From NCBI GenBank assembly GCA_004519485.1, contig CP038106.1, forward strand, positions 1,003,501-1,067,500: a stretch of 64,000 nt of DNA, written 5' to 3'. This document shows positions 1 to 11,388 of the stretch, piece by piece. The notes beneath the pieces were generated by a model that saw nothing but the letters and a program-made list of their open reading frames with translations, made no database searches and was not told the DNA's origin. Position numbers and translations under genes: made by a program. The stretch is from Nannochloropsis oceanica (lineage: Eukaryota > Sar > Eustigmatophyceae > Eustigmatales > Monodopsidaceae). The number at the start of each line of letters is the position of its first letter. Position 1 is the first letter of the stretch.

Positions 1-1435
1 CCGAGTACTGAGGGTCAATGCCGTTAAAGAACGGTTCGAGGACGCGCATATACTTCGTGTATGAAATCAGCCAATTCACCGAAGGAAAATGCTTGCGTTG
101 CGCCAATTTTTTGTCCAATCCCCAGAACACCTGAACAATTGACAAAGTAGCCGCCGTGACGGGATCTGAGAAATCACCACCGGGGGGTGACACAGCTCCC
201 ACCACCGTCACTGTCCCCTCCCTCTCAGGCGAGCCGAGCGCCTTCACGCGACCAGCACGTTCATAGAAAGCAGCCAAACGCGCACCCAAATAAGCAGGAT
301 ACCCGGAATCGGCAGGCATCTCCCCCAAGCGCCCCGAAATCTCACGCAACGCCTCCGCCCATCGCGAGGTGGAATCAGCCATCATCGACACATTCATGCC
401 CATATCACGCAAGTACTCCGCCAATGTAATACCAGTATAAATCGAGGCTTCTCGAGCTGCCACGGGCATGTTAGACGTGTTAGCTACCAAGCAGGTGCGA
501 TTCATGATCCCGACCTCTTTCCCATTAATATCCAATTTCAACTCCGGGAATTCCGACAACACCTCCGCCATCTCATTCCCGCGCTCCCCGCAACCGACAT
601 ACACAATGGCGTCCGAATTGGAAAACTTGGAGAGGGACTGAGAAATGACTGTCTTGCCGCACCCAAACGCACCAGGCACCGCCACCGTCCCTCCCTGAAC
701 AGAGGGGAAGATGGCATCGACCACGCGCAAGCCAGTAGTTAAAGCACTCTTACCCGGAAGCTTGGCCACGACGGGGCGGGGACGACGGACGGGCCAGAAG
801 TGAGAGAGCTTGAGCTTGTGCACTTGCTTGGTCGTCTCGTTCTCCACCTCCAGCACCGTTTCCTCGACATTATAAGAATCCTTCTTGTCCCCCCCCATAC
901 CATACACCTTCTTGACCTTCCCGTAAATATTGGGAGGGACCATAATCTTGTGCGAGGTCATGATCTCGTTCTCGTAGACGGTCCCGAAAATGTCGCCACC
1001 GGATAAGGCCATACCCTCGCGGAGGCCCGACACAGGGGTGTACTGCCACTGCTTGGTGGGGTCCAAGGAAGGGATATCCGCCCCGCGCGGGATGTACACA
1101 TTCTGGTCACGCCGGAAAATGTCTTCCAAAGGCCGCTGAATCCCGTCGAAGATCGTGCCCATGATGCCAGGCCCAAGCTCCAGCGACAGGGGCTGGCGCT
1201 TCCGGAGGACAGGGTCACCCACAGTCAAGCCAGCCGTGTCCTCGTAAACCTGGATGGAAGCTGTGGTGCCCTCAAGCTTGATGATCTCTCCGACCAGCAT
1301 CTGATGACCCACACGCACTAGCTCGTACATGGCCGCACCTTGCATGTTGTCGGCAATGACCAGCGGGCCCGATACGCGGTGAATGAAGCCATAGTCGGAC
1401 TCGATCACACCATCGTCCACCACCACGCCCGCCAT
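1..1435 (-). CDS. VMA1: V-type proton ATPase catalytic subunit A (3' end outside window)
   Basis: This is the catalytic A subunit of the V1 sector, which hydrolyses ATP to drive proton pumping into vacuoles and other endomembrane compartments. The minus strand is open without an intron from the ATG at 1435 to the window edge, about 478 codons of a protein usually near 610-620 residues, so the C-terminal part is missing. The N-terminus reads into the beta-barrel ([12 protein letters not shown]). The subunit-A-specific non-homologous insert with [10 protein letters not shown] is present. The Walker A loop GAFGCGKT lies near residue 254 and is followed by the catalytic GCGERGNEM, then [20 protein letters not shown] and the [11 protein letters not shown] block. 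All these motifs are intact. The family assignment is certain. The start is the first Met of the conserved N-terminus, with AT-rich DNA upstream. Confidence 0.97.
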   Translation of the reverse strand, partial: MAGVVVDDGVIESDYGFIHRVSGPLVIADNMQGAAMYELVRVGHQMLVGEIIKLEGTTASIQVYEDTAGLTVGDPVLRKRQPLSLELGPGIMGTIFDGIQRPLEDIFRRDQNVYIPRGADIPSLDPTKQWQYTPVSGLREGMALSGGDIFGTVYENEIMTSHKIMVPPNIYGKVKKVYGMGGDKKDSYNVEETVLEVENETTKQVHKLKLSHFWPVRRPRPVVAKLPGKSALTTGLRVVDAIFPSVQGGTVAVPGAFGCGKTVISQSLSKFSNSDAIVYVGCGERGNEMAEVLSEFPELKLDINGKEVGIMNRTCLVANTSNMPVAAREASIYTGITLAEYLRDMGMNVSMMADSTSRWAEALREISGRLGEMPADSGYPAYLGARLAAFYERAGRVKALGSPEREGTVTVVGAVSPPGGDFSDPVTAATLSIVQVFWGLDKKLAQRKHFPSVNWLISYTKYMRVLEPFFNGIDPQYS

Positions 1436-3763
1436 GATTGCTAGCTTGGAAGGGATTAAGGATACTTTCTCTGTCGGATAAATAAGATTTGGGAGTGGAT
1501 GTGAAAGAATGCTTTGAGTCTGTGGGAAACGTGTCGATGGGATGCGTGTGTGCGAATTCACGCGAATGATGCTTGCCTCAGGCGGGGGTCCAAGATGCTT
1601 TATGTCACCCACAAGGGGAAAAGTCAAGGGCGAAGCCCAGGAAACCACCGCAACGCCCCTAGAACTCGTTGTTTATATAATCTCAAATGCCTGCGACAGG
1701 GGCTGAGCACATCTCAGGAGCATGCAAGCCTCGGCTTCGGAGTGGGAAGGCGGGCATAGAGGCAACATGCTGCCTTGCCTCACCCTTTCTTAATTCGGAT
1801 CTCCCTTGCAGCATCGACCAGCGGGACCCCCTGCCCGCCACTAGCACACAGATAAAGTGGTGGACACGCTAGGAGGTATGTCGGGGGAGCTCCTGGTGTC
1901 CATGAGTAGCGTGGGTCGTCGGATCAAGAAGGACGGACGACGAAGATTTTGCGAGATGCGGACTCTTGGGCGTTATGACGGAACACAAATCGACATGGCT
2001 CCCTAGATTTACAAGCGCCGTCCACTTTTGTTCAAAGGAGACCAGGCGTACCCAATCTCTGCATCGATCTTATAAGGGGATATCAAATTTAAACTGTCAC
2101 TCATTGACTTGTCTCCAGACACACCAAACGGTACAAAATTATAGATTTCTCCGTCTCCTAAATCATGAGCTTAAACGATAGCTTGACATTTCATTTCATC
2201 TCCAAAACATTCACGTGAGAAGCGTGCATGCGTGTCACAAGCTTATGTGTAGTCAAGCGGAATTTGTGGAAAAGCATGAGAACACAGAATAGGAAAGCAA
2301 GTGCCTCACAGGGCTTCGGGCAAACACTTTCTACAACACTACAGCAAAAAGTCACCAATAATGATTATTGTGATTAAAAAGCATGACATATAATTGAAAT
2401 CCTGTCATTTTTGTGCCCCTTCAGTACATCATTATCTCTTTTAGCATACTTTTGGAAAGGGAAAATGGGAAGGGTCTCACTCTGTGAAGGAATCCATCTT
2501 CAAGGACTGACTTTCGTTCCTTAAGAAGTCCTGTGGGCCTCTTTCATATCCGGCAGTTTGACTGAGAAGAGTAATGATAGGAGAAAAATCGACTTTACGC
2601 CACTTGTTTCTTAAGAATGTACTCTATAGTGGTAGGGTAATCAAAATAGCATGTCGTATCCTCCCCCAATCATTTTTGAGTCGAGACCAGCCTCTCTGTC
2701 TCATGCAATGGGAAAAAATCCTGAGATTCAAAGAAAATTAAGGCAACATATTACACTACATTCTTCCATGAACATGCATGCGTCCAAACCCAAACAGAAC
2801 TACTTTCTGGATAGACAGATCGGCACGAGTTCGCGCTCGGACCTTCTTTTGCAACGGCCCGGTCTCGCAAACGGCAACCTTCCTTACAGCCCGAGCGACC
2901 ACACGCACCACTATCGCAGGTCCATTCTAATCGACCTCATCAAACCTCTTTTCGATCTGCCCATGATTCTCGTATTCATCGTCGTTAATTTGAAAACCCT
3001 GAAACGACAACGACCCCTTTCCAATCACCAAAACGCGCCAACAACGGCTGAGGTGGGTGGTTGCTTGACTATGCCTCCCGCCTCCCGCCTCGTCCCGAAC
3101 ATTGGCCATACTTTAGCCAGGATGGCACCGGAAAGCGCGGGAGAGTTTGTGTCTGCTTCCTCATAATGTGGTTGCGCTAGGATTGAGCTCCTCTGTCCGC
3201 TTGTGTATGTTGCCGAGATAAACACTAAGGCCCATTGTGAGGGGACGGTGTCGTGTTGGTGGCGGTCACAACATATCTTACCTGTTTTTTCGTTAGCATG
3301 ACAACCATCCTGAGGCTGTTCCTTGATAGTGACAACACATGCTTGGATGAAAGAGTATTGATCTACTTTGCCTCGCATTGGCTTGTCCATTCACCAAAAA
3401 GACAGGAACGCAGCCTTGCTGGTGAGATGTGATGTGGAAGCGAGAGGCTAGGGCTTGGTCCGTGTCTCACCCAAGCTCATGGTACCTGTTGACAACATCT
3501 TTTATTCCATATATTTCCCTCCAAAGGACCAACCTTCCCAACATACTGCTGTCATCAGACTGGTTCCAAAGAGTCCACCCTCGAGTCCTCCCCCACACGA
3601 CCAACTAGACAGGCCGGGCTGCATGAGGTACACGAGTCTAGCCGTGCTTCGGGAAATCACTGTAGAGCATAGCGATTCAATTGCGGGAATAACATTTAGT
3701 CATTATCCGCCTACTCTCTATTCTACCCAAAACACCACTCCCATTTAATAGACGCGACAAATA
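1436..3763. other. Intergenic region between divergent VMA1 and RRM genes
   Basis: About 2.3 kb separating two divergently transcribed genes, so it should hold both promoters. The 2050-2650 part is AT-rich. From 2650 to 3400 the base composition rises and short overlapping frames are open on both strands (171 codons on plus at 2651-3166, 121 on minus at 3025-3390), but none has a recognisable domain, so I do not call a gene. I see no tRNA, rRNA or repeat array here. It could contain unannotated 5' UTR exons, a non-coding RNA or the decayed remains of a gene. Confidence 0.5.
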
Positions 3764-5752
3764 ATGACGCCGGAGGACGCAGCTACCACCACGGCCGCCC
3801 GATGCACGGCTGCCACGGAAGAGCAAGAAATTACCAAACTAACCGGAAGCCTCGCGACCCTCAGCACGGCATCTTCCTCGGAGAATAGGAATGCGATGAA
3901 GCAATTTCCAGATACCACACAAGAGGACAACCGCGAGCATGCCCACCAGAAGCACCAGCAGCGCCAGCAGCAACAGCACCCGCAACAACAACAGTACGAG
4001 CAGCATCAGCAAGAGTACAATCATCAGCTGCACGATCATCAGCAGCAGTATCAGCATCAATACGAAGAGGGGCACGACGGCGGGCTGGCGGCGTATAAGG
4101 AAACGCAAGTAGAGCCGAAAGAGGACAGTATTCTATTCATCGGTGACTTGGCCCGTGGCCTCACCGAGGCGGACTTGGTGCAAGCCTTTGAATGTGTGGG
4201 CAAGGTGCAAATGGTGGACATCAAACGGGACAAGCTGACCATGCGCAATCTGGGATATGGCTTTGTGCAAATGAGCACGCGGGAGGAAGCCGCGGCCGCG
4301 AAAAAGCGCATGCAGGACGTGGAAATCCAAGGACGACGCATTCGCGTCGGATGGGCGCAGCGCAACACGGCTTTATTTATAGGTGATCTGGACGCGAGCA
4401 CCACTATCGACGACCTCCACCGCGCCTTCGGTCTCTTTGGACCTTTGTACGAAGACCAGACCTACCTTCGACAGGGGAAATACGGCAAGTATGGTTCGTG
4501 CAAGTTTGCGCAGCGCCAAGACGCAGAAACTGCCCGCCGGGAGATGCATGGTCGGATCCTTGGTGCTGGTACGTATCCGATTCGTGTCGTTTGGCACCAT
4601 CCCCAGACTAGCAGCACAGGCAGCGGTGGCCCCTCGGCGTCCACTTTCCACCACCACTCCCACGGGCTGCAGCATGTCCCGCCTCCACCCCCCCACGGCG
4701 TGTCCAGTCGGCCTTACTCCGTACATGTACAGTTTGAGGCCGAAGTCATCACCACGATTACAGAGGGCTTGCTCCACAGCTTCTTTGCGCCGTTTGGAGA
4801 AGTGATTGCCGTGATCCTCCCGCAGGGTCCTGGCATACTCTCATCCGAAGGTGAGAGGACGAGCGGCACCTGTCGTCGTGGGTATGGTTTTGTGCATTTC
4901 AGTGGTTCGTCGCAGGGGCGAAGATGTGCGTTTGAGGCTATTCGGACGTTGCAAGGGGAAATCTCACAAGGCATTCGATTGCAATGCGCTTTTAGTAAGA
5001 AACCCGGTGCGCCCGTTCGTCTTGGGGAAGGGGTTGCATTGAGCAAAAGCCACGGGAGCGGGGTCATGCACATGGATCGTGGAGTGTCCTCTTCTCCACC
5101 GACGATGATGCAGCATTATGCCCCTTCGTGTCGCCCTCTGCACCACCTTCACCCAGATGCCGACGGTGGGGTGGAATACATGCAGCACCCACACCACCCC
5201 TCCACGCACCAAGACATGATACCGCACTACTTCTACGATCTGGATCACCAGCACGGCGGTGCAGGATGGCAAATGGTTCCTCCTTTCCTATCGTCCACTT
5301 CCTCTTCGCTGCCCCCTTCCTCTGCATCAACGGCCACTTCCGGCCCTCATCTCAAGCCTTATCAACAGCTACGGTACCAGCAGCCGCCGCTTCATTACGA
5401 CTACCACCCGCAGCACTATCAGCCACAAGAGGCTTACTTTCACGGTCAACCTCCTCCTCATAATCAAATGCCGCCATATGACATGCCCGACCATGCCTAC
5501 TACTACAGCCCGCCGCATTCTTTCACTGTGCATCTTCCTCCTCCTTATCTTCTCCCGCCTTCAGGACAGTGCTTAGACGGGGGAAGGGTTCATAAAAGTA
5601 TGGGTAGCAACAGCGAAAGCAATATGGGTGGGCCGGGAAATGATCTCGAGTATCACGAAGGTACTGGGTACAGACATGATTCGCACGGGGACCCACAAGG
5701 AACGGGTATGACTTATCCGCCGACTAGGGCCGTGCATGGAGGGGCGCGATAG
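3764..5752 (+). CDS. Three-RRM RNA-binding protein with Gln/His-rich N-terminus
   Basis: A 662-residue single-exon protein. Residues ~60-105 are rich in Gln and His. RRM1 (~123-200) has RNP2 LFIGDL and RNP1-like LGYGFVQM. RRM2 (~202-278) follows almost without linker, again with LFIGDL and a KYGSCKFA RNP1. RRM3 (~317-410) is more divergent, with RGYGFVHF. The C-terminal 250 residues are rich in Pro, His, Tyr and Gln. Two adjacent RRMs plus a third after a short linker is the layout of cytoplasmic or nuclear mRNA-binding proteins such as the TIA-1/Nam8/RBP45 group, which act in splicing, mRNA stability or stress granules. The low-complexity tails are the kind that support condensate formation. 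I cannot place it in one subfamily. The start ATG follows AT-rich leader sequence. Confidence 0.9.
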   Translation: MTPEDAATTTAARCTAATEEQEITKLTGSLATLSTASSSENRNAMKQFPDTTQEDNREHAHQKHQQRQQQQHPQQQQYEQHQQEYNHQLHDHQQQYQHQYEEGHDGGLAAYKETQVEPKEDSILFIGDLARGLTEADLVQAFECVGKVQMVDIKRDKLTMRNLGYGFVQMSTREEAAAAKKRMQDVEIQGRRIRVGWAQRNTALFIGDLDASTTIDDLHRAFGLFGPLYEDQTYLRQGKYGKYGSCKFAQRQDAETARREMHGRILGAGTYPIRVVWHHPQTSSTGSGGPSASTFHHHSHGLQHVPPPPPHGVSSRPYSVHVQFEAEVITTITEGLLHSFFAPFGEVIAVILPQGPGILSSEGERTSGTCRRGYGFVHFSGSSQGRRCAFEAIRTLQGEISQGIRLQCAFSKKPGAPVRLGEGVALSKSHGSGVMHMDRGVSSSPPTMMQHYAPSCRPLHHLHPDADGGVEYMQHPHHPSTHQDMIPHYFYDLDHQHGGAGWQMVPPFLSSTSSSLPPSSASTATSGPHLKPYQQLRYQQPPLHYDYHPQHYQPQEAYFHGQPPPHNQMPPYDMPDHAYYYSPPHSFTVHLPPPYLLPPSGQCLDGGRVHKSMGSNSESNMGGPGNDLEYHEGTGYRHDSHGDPQGTGMTYPPTRAVHGGAR

Positions 5753-6298
5753 TATCGCTTGTGGTGATATGCGGCTTTCCCCCCGTAAGCAGTGCTAATT
5801 GCGTGTGTGATTTCTATACTTGATCGACGGAGGGGGAGGAAGAGCGGGGGAAAAGAGGGTAAGGTTTAGGGAAGTAGAAAAAAGGAGAGGGGATTCTATG
5901 ATTGGTCGAAACGAATGACTTATTACAAGGAAAATACAATACATGGACGGAGCAAAGACAGTGTGGGGCTAAAAGGGAGTATTGGTCTTGAGAATCGGAG
6001 GGAACTAGAGCGAGGGGGTAGGGAGGTTGGAGGGAAAAATAGAAAGAAGGAATGAAACTGTGGTAGTGTGCTACCATGTCTATTGATCAACATTTTCCTA
6101 TGCATGTGGATCGCATAGCTTTGTTCCTTTGGCGCTGGAAGGGAAGCAGGAAAGCAAATTTTAAAACGAAATACACCATCAATCAACCTCCAGAATACCC
6201 GGAGCGATTTCCATCCTGCTGCCCCACACAGCAACACTAGACACTACAAATCCATCCATGTCCTCACGCCCTCCCCACCATAGCCTCCACTGCACGCG
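5753..6298. other. Intergenic region, RRM gene 3' end to PPR gene start
   Basis: Holds the 3' UTR of the RRM gene, a purine-rich stretch at about 5825-5900 and 5990-6060, and the leader of the PPR gene. No separate gene or RNA is visible. Confidence 0.5.
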
Positions 6299-9200
6299 AT
6301 GCGGATACGCTGCGGCGCCCTTTTTTCCCGCCAGGGCTCGTCCCTGCAATGGCGCGGAGAAGGGACGGCAAGGGCCATCGCGCGGCAACAAGCCCCACGC
6401 CCTACTACTCCCCCATCCAACTTGGCTCTTCGAGAGTGCCTGGCAGCATTGGCTCATGCCCCGGACACCGCAACCCAGCGCCGTGCATTAGCAGACATAC
6501 AGCAGTGCGTGTCTTCAGCGAGAAAGGAAGAGGAGAAGACGAATGTCTACCAGTACTTGGGACCGTTGGACCTGGGCTTGATACTGAGACGGGCTGTGAC
6601 CATTGGAGACTGGGGCATCGCAGAGCACGTTCTGGCGCATGGCGGGGATAAAATATCATTTCCCACAGCAGCAATGGCAGAGGCTGCCCTGCTTTGTTGC
6701 TGTCGCGAGGGCAAGCCTGAGGTCGCTCAAACTATCCTTCTCAAGCTCCTTGCAACAAATTCAGCGCCGCAACTCTCCACCTCGCCCTTTCTGTCGCGGT
6801 CAACATCACTTTCCCTCTACACGGTCATATTGCGAGCGTTGGGCAAATCGGGACATTGGAAGGGGTGCGTGGAGTTGCTGCGACACCCTAAGCTGGCCCC
6901 CTTCCTTGTGATAGATGAGGCATGTGTCGAGGCTGGTATCACTGCCTGCGGCCGCCAAGGCTGCGTGGAGGAGGCCATGGGGTTGTACGACGACTTTCGC
7001 TCGCAGCATCAGCAGCGGTTGGCTCCATTTGTGAGCGCGTCTTGTCACAATGCGGCGATTAGGGCGTGCGCCCGCAGCGGTTCGTTGGCTCGTGCTCATG
7101 ATATTATTCACGATGCCCAACAAGATGAAGTGCTCCCCTCCCTGGCTGCATTCAATGTCCTGTTGCTTACTTGTGGTCGACTTGGTGCTTGGGATGTCGG
7201 ATCTAAGGTGTTGGCAGACATGAAAGCGCTAGGAGTCGAGCCTAATGAAGTCAGGTGAGGTTTATTTATTTATTTCATTTTGAAAAAATTATTTTGCTGT
7301 GACATTTTCCCTTGTTGGCGAGTCGGGTTTGAGAAGCTACAGAATGGCGATCAAGATTTATTATCCATGTTCTCTACAAATATGACATGATGCATCGAAT
7401 CCGATGACTATGTTGCCTGTGGGGCCTCTATATTTTTTTTACGGCAAGCACTATAAAATGGCCAGCGAAATGTCTTCGAACAACCTAAAGGAGAGATTGC
7501 ACCCTCTTTCCCACCCCACCCCCCGTTTTCGGGAAAGAAAACAATTTTCCTCTCTTTTCACATTCCTTCTCCCCCGCCACCCTGTTACAAATCTAACAGC
7601 TACGCAGGCGCCGTCCAAGCATGCGTAGAGCCCAAACAATGGAAAGCCGCCGTAGCCCTCCTCCGGGAAATGAAAGACCGAGGTATCTTCCCCGACGAGC
7701 TCTGCTATGCGGCCACCATTGAAGTTTGCTGTCGTGGGGGACAGTGGCATCGGGTTGGTCAGCTTCTTGACGGCATGCAAGCGAAAGGGCTCGAAGTCTC
7801 CGAAGACCTTTTCCTCCTCAAAATCCTCCCTGCCCTCTCCAAGGCCGGTCGGTGGCGTGAGAGTCGTGATACACTTGCACGGATGAGGAGGCAAGGAGTA
7901 AAGGTCCAACTAGAAGCGCACCGATTGGCCTTGCTTGCCTGTCGTCGGTCAGGACAATGGCAGAAGGCCTTGGAAGCTCTGCAGGAACTTCGGCGGGTCG
8001 GCCCCGCTCCCTCCCTGGCTTGTTATGAAATTGTGCTTGAGAGCTGCGCGCAGGGAGGGCGGTGGGTGGAGGGCAATGAGCTTTTCAAGGAAATGCAGCG
8101 AGTGGATCATGTGGTACCGTCCTTAATTTGCTACAGGGCCATGTTGGAGTTGTGTGGCAAGGTGGGGAGGTGGGGAGAGGCGATGAGGCTGTGGAAGGAG
8201 GTGGAAGCGCGTGTGCGGGTAGACGATGGGGAGGAGGGGAGGGAGGAGGATATTGAGCGGGGAAAGATTCAGCATGGGCTTTTGATCGGATGTTTTCAAG
8301 GAGCGTTGATGGCGTGCCAACAAGCGTCGCGGGGGGCGGAGGCCTTGGCGTTGTTGCAGCAACAGGAAACGGAGCACAAGAAGGGGAAAAGTAAGATGAG
8401 ACTCCTCGCGAGTATGACATCCGAGACACGTACACAGTCCTACGCGCTAGTGCTGGGTGCCTGTTCTAAAGTAGGAGAGTGGGGCCTTGCCTTAGACCTC
8501 TTACGACGTACTCCCCTACCAGATGAAGCGTGTTTTGAGGCTGTTTTGGAAGCATGTGCTCGTGCAGGGAGATGGAGGGAGGCGCTGACTACCTTACGGG
8601 CATTAGAACAAAGGGTGGAGAGGGGAGAGGGTTTAGTGTTGGAGGCACGGAGTTACCAGTTGGCCATGTGGGCCTGTACGCAGGCGGGGAGGGCGCAAGA
8701 AGCGGTGGATCTGATGGAGGAAATGACGGAATTCAAGGGGCTGGTACCCACGGCAAGGGCGTATGTTACTTATTTGAAGGCGCTTCAGCGATTGGGACGA
8801 TGGGAAGAGGCTCTGCGGGGTCTGGAGGAAGCGAAGAGGAATAATGTTTTGTTGCTTGGAATGGGGCAGGGAAGGAAAAGCAGTGGAAGTAGAAATCAGG
8901 AGTTGCTTGCTTTGACGACAGTGTTGCAGACATTGAGTCGTGCTGGGCGATGGAGGGAAGTTTTGGCTTTGATGGTGTGTGAGTCGGAGAGGGAGGAGGA
9001 GGGAGAGGAGAGGGGGTTAGGAGGGGGGGAAGCGCTGCCTTATAGTGGAGTGTCTTGGACTTTGGTGGACGTGTTGCTAGCCGAGGGACGAGCACAGGAA
9101 GCGGTGCTCTTCGTTGAAGGGCTGGCGAAGGAGGCGGGGGTCGCCCCGGGGTTGCCATTGGTTAATCGTTTGCTCGAAGGGCTTGCCAAGGGAGGGGAGT

Positions 9201-10222
9201 GGGCCCTCTGTCAGGAGCTTTTGTTGGGAGAGAACGAAATTGAAAGTAATAACAGTACTAGTACTAGTACTAGTAGTAGTAGTACTAAAAGTAGCAGTAC
9301 TAGTACTACCAGTACTACTACTACTTATAGTAGTAGAAGTAATAGTAATATTACTATTAATAGTAAAAGTGGCAGTGGTTGTGGTAGCAGCAGCAGCAGC
9401 AGCAGCAACAGCAACAACAACAGCAGCAGCAGTAGTAGCAGCAGCAGTGGTAATAGTATGAAGGCGCGTTTCCACACTGTCCCAGATGTGGCGAGTTTCA
9501 GTGTGGTTATGAGTGCGGCTGCTGCAGGGGTAGCAGCGGGTACAAATCATGCAAGCAGCGCGGCACAGGAGCTTACGAAGCTGTTGCCGATGATGCGGAC
9601 GCGACATGGATTGAAGCCTGATGTTATTGCTTACAATGTGACGGCCAATTTGCATCGCCGTTCGGGGGATTGGGAAAAGGTGTTGGTGTTGTTGGAGGAG
9701 ATGAAGGAGGAGGCTGCTGCCGCGACTGCTGCTGCTGATTCTGATTTGTCGTCATCGAGAGAAGGGTTAGCACCTGATGTGGTGACCTACTCGACAGCAA
9801 TAGCGGCGTGTGGTGAAGCAGGGAAGTGGGAGAAGGTCCTGGAGCTCTTGGCGGAGATGCCTTCAATGGGCGTGTCACCCAACGTGGTGGCATACACGGC
9901 TGCTGTCGCTGCGTGTGGACGAGGAGGGCAGCCAGAGCGGGCCTTGGGGTTGCTGCGGGAAATGAAAAGCGAGGGGATCAGTCCGAATGTACAATGCTAC
10001 AATACTTTGCTTTGGGCACTGGCTAAAGGTGGGGACTGGCAGCAGTGTCTGGCGTTATTGGAGGAGATGAAGGAAGAGGGCAAGACGGATGCTCACAGTT
10101 ATCGTATTGTGATGGGCGTTGTTAAAAGTAAGCAAGGGCAAGAGCATGTTATGGAGGCTCTTCAGGCGGATATGGAGGGGTCGAGGACCGAGGCGGCGAA
10201 TGACAGCTTTGGATGCCGGTAA
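6299..10222 (+). CDS. Large pentatricopeptide repeat (PPR) protein, two exons
   Basis: The coding sequence is join(6299..7254, 7600..10222), 1,192 residues. The intron runs 7255-7599: donor gtgagg, acceptor after taacag, both in phase 2. The junction restores a PPR helix (NEV|S-YAGAVQACVEPKQW). The body is a long series of ~35-residue P-type PPR hairpins such as VVAYTAAVAACGRGGQPERA. PPR proteins bind single-stranded organellar RNA and guide its processing, stability or translation. The first ~30 residues are Arg-rich with no acidic residue before Glu21 and no clear signal peptide, so a mitochondrial presequence is more likely than the bipartite plastid signal of the other PPR gene at 55.5 kb. 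A ~65-residue Ser/Thr/Asn spacer encoded by an AGT/AGC repeat splits the PPR array. No C-terminal E/DYW or SMR domain is seen. Confidence 0.92.
9247..9456 (+). repeat. In-frame AGT/AGC triplet microsatellite in the PPR gene
   Basis: About 210 bases of imperfect AGT, ACT and AGC triplets within exon 2, encoding a Ser/Thr/Asn run with no PPR pattern. It sits between complete PPR hairpins, so it behaves as a flexible insert, and the length stays a multiple of three. Confidence 0.9.
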
Positions 10223-11388
10223 ATAATTTTTAAGATTACGGAAAGTGTAGCTTGTAATTAGCAATTTGTGAGTGTGCATAGACCTGATAGAAACGATAGA
10301 AAATAAAGTTGAACAAAGTATCAATTGTGAATTCAATTCACGGATATATAAATAGAATCTCGCCCAGGTGTCAAAGTAAGTTCTCTCTGCTATTCCCCGT
10401 CCATGGTTTCGATCTGTACTTTCCTCCATCTTCCAGCCACCAAAAAGTTAGCACAACGTTTACGGAACCAGAAGGCAATAACAGTATTTAGGGTAATCAT
10501 TTTAGACGTGCTAAGTTCCACATACCGAAATAAAGGTATTTACAAAAGGTTTCACTCGTCGCCTTGACCAGCTCACACGACCCCGAAGCAGAAGTCTTCT
10601 TTTCCTTCAAACCATGCACCGCACAGCATTGCTAAGAGAGGGAGTGTCACTCTGTTGCTTCTCTCGATGCACGAAAAGGTGCTCCTCCGAGGGCTCCCAA
10701 CTTATCTCAGTGGCAGGGATGTCTCTCATCACATTTCTGCTCATTCGACAACGTCATGAGAAGATCTGGTGTCTTTCTGCGGATTGCGCCCTCGACAACA
10801 CTATTGTTCCTGGGAGCGCTCTTTCGGCCTGACACAAATGCCCGTGCCTTCAAGGCGTGGGTATTTTCCTAGTGTCTTTCACGTAAAGCGTGCGCACGTC
10901 TGGCCACTATTTGGTACTTGACGGTGCCTCCATTTGTCCTTTTTATGGTGATGCTCTTTTCTTTGTCCACTTAGATACACCTTGGCGTGCCGGTGGCCCG
11001 TGTTTAAGCCTACCCCAAGCAGGCTTCCTTGCTACCAATAGCTTGCCGGTAAAAATGCTCACATCGTCTTATTCGCCCTCTCCATTCTGTAACCGTTCCC
11101 TCCCCTCCCTCGGACAGTCCCGGCCTCCCATCTCGTCGGCACCATAGCGAAGGGTCAGTCCACCACCAGCGCGCGAGTCTCGTCCCGAGCGCGGCCCGTG
11201 GCTTGGATCAATTGCTTTTGGAAGCCGACAGCAAGCACGGAAATGCGCCGTAGCTGGCCACAAAATTTCTCGACTAACGACACCTAGTTAGCCAACCAGG
11301 TCGACGTCCATTCACCACGGTCGGACAGGGCGAGCTAGGCGACAGGTTCTTTCCCGCACCTGGCCAGACCCCACCCGGCCACCAGACG
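10223..11388. other. Intergenic region between PPR and SANT-like gene
   Basis: About 1.2 kb. The first 350 bases are AT-rich 3' UTR-like sequence; from ~11050 the DNA becomes C-rich and probably belongs to the leader of the next gene. Open frames here are short and unrecognised. No repeat or RNA gene is seen. Confidence 0.5.

Noticed and set aside
2651-3390. Possible gene in either of two overlapping frames (171 codons plus, 121 codons minus)
   Set aside because: No domain, no splice support and no codon pattern I can trust. A faint likeness of one minus-strand piece to a nuclease core was too weak to report.
9077-9655. 192-codon Thr/Ala-rich minus-strand frame
   Set aside because: It is the antisense of the AGT/AGC repeat inside the PPR gene.
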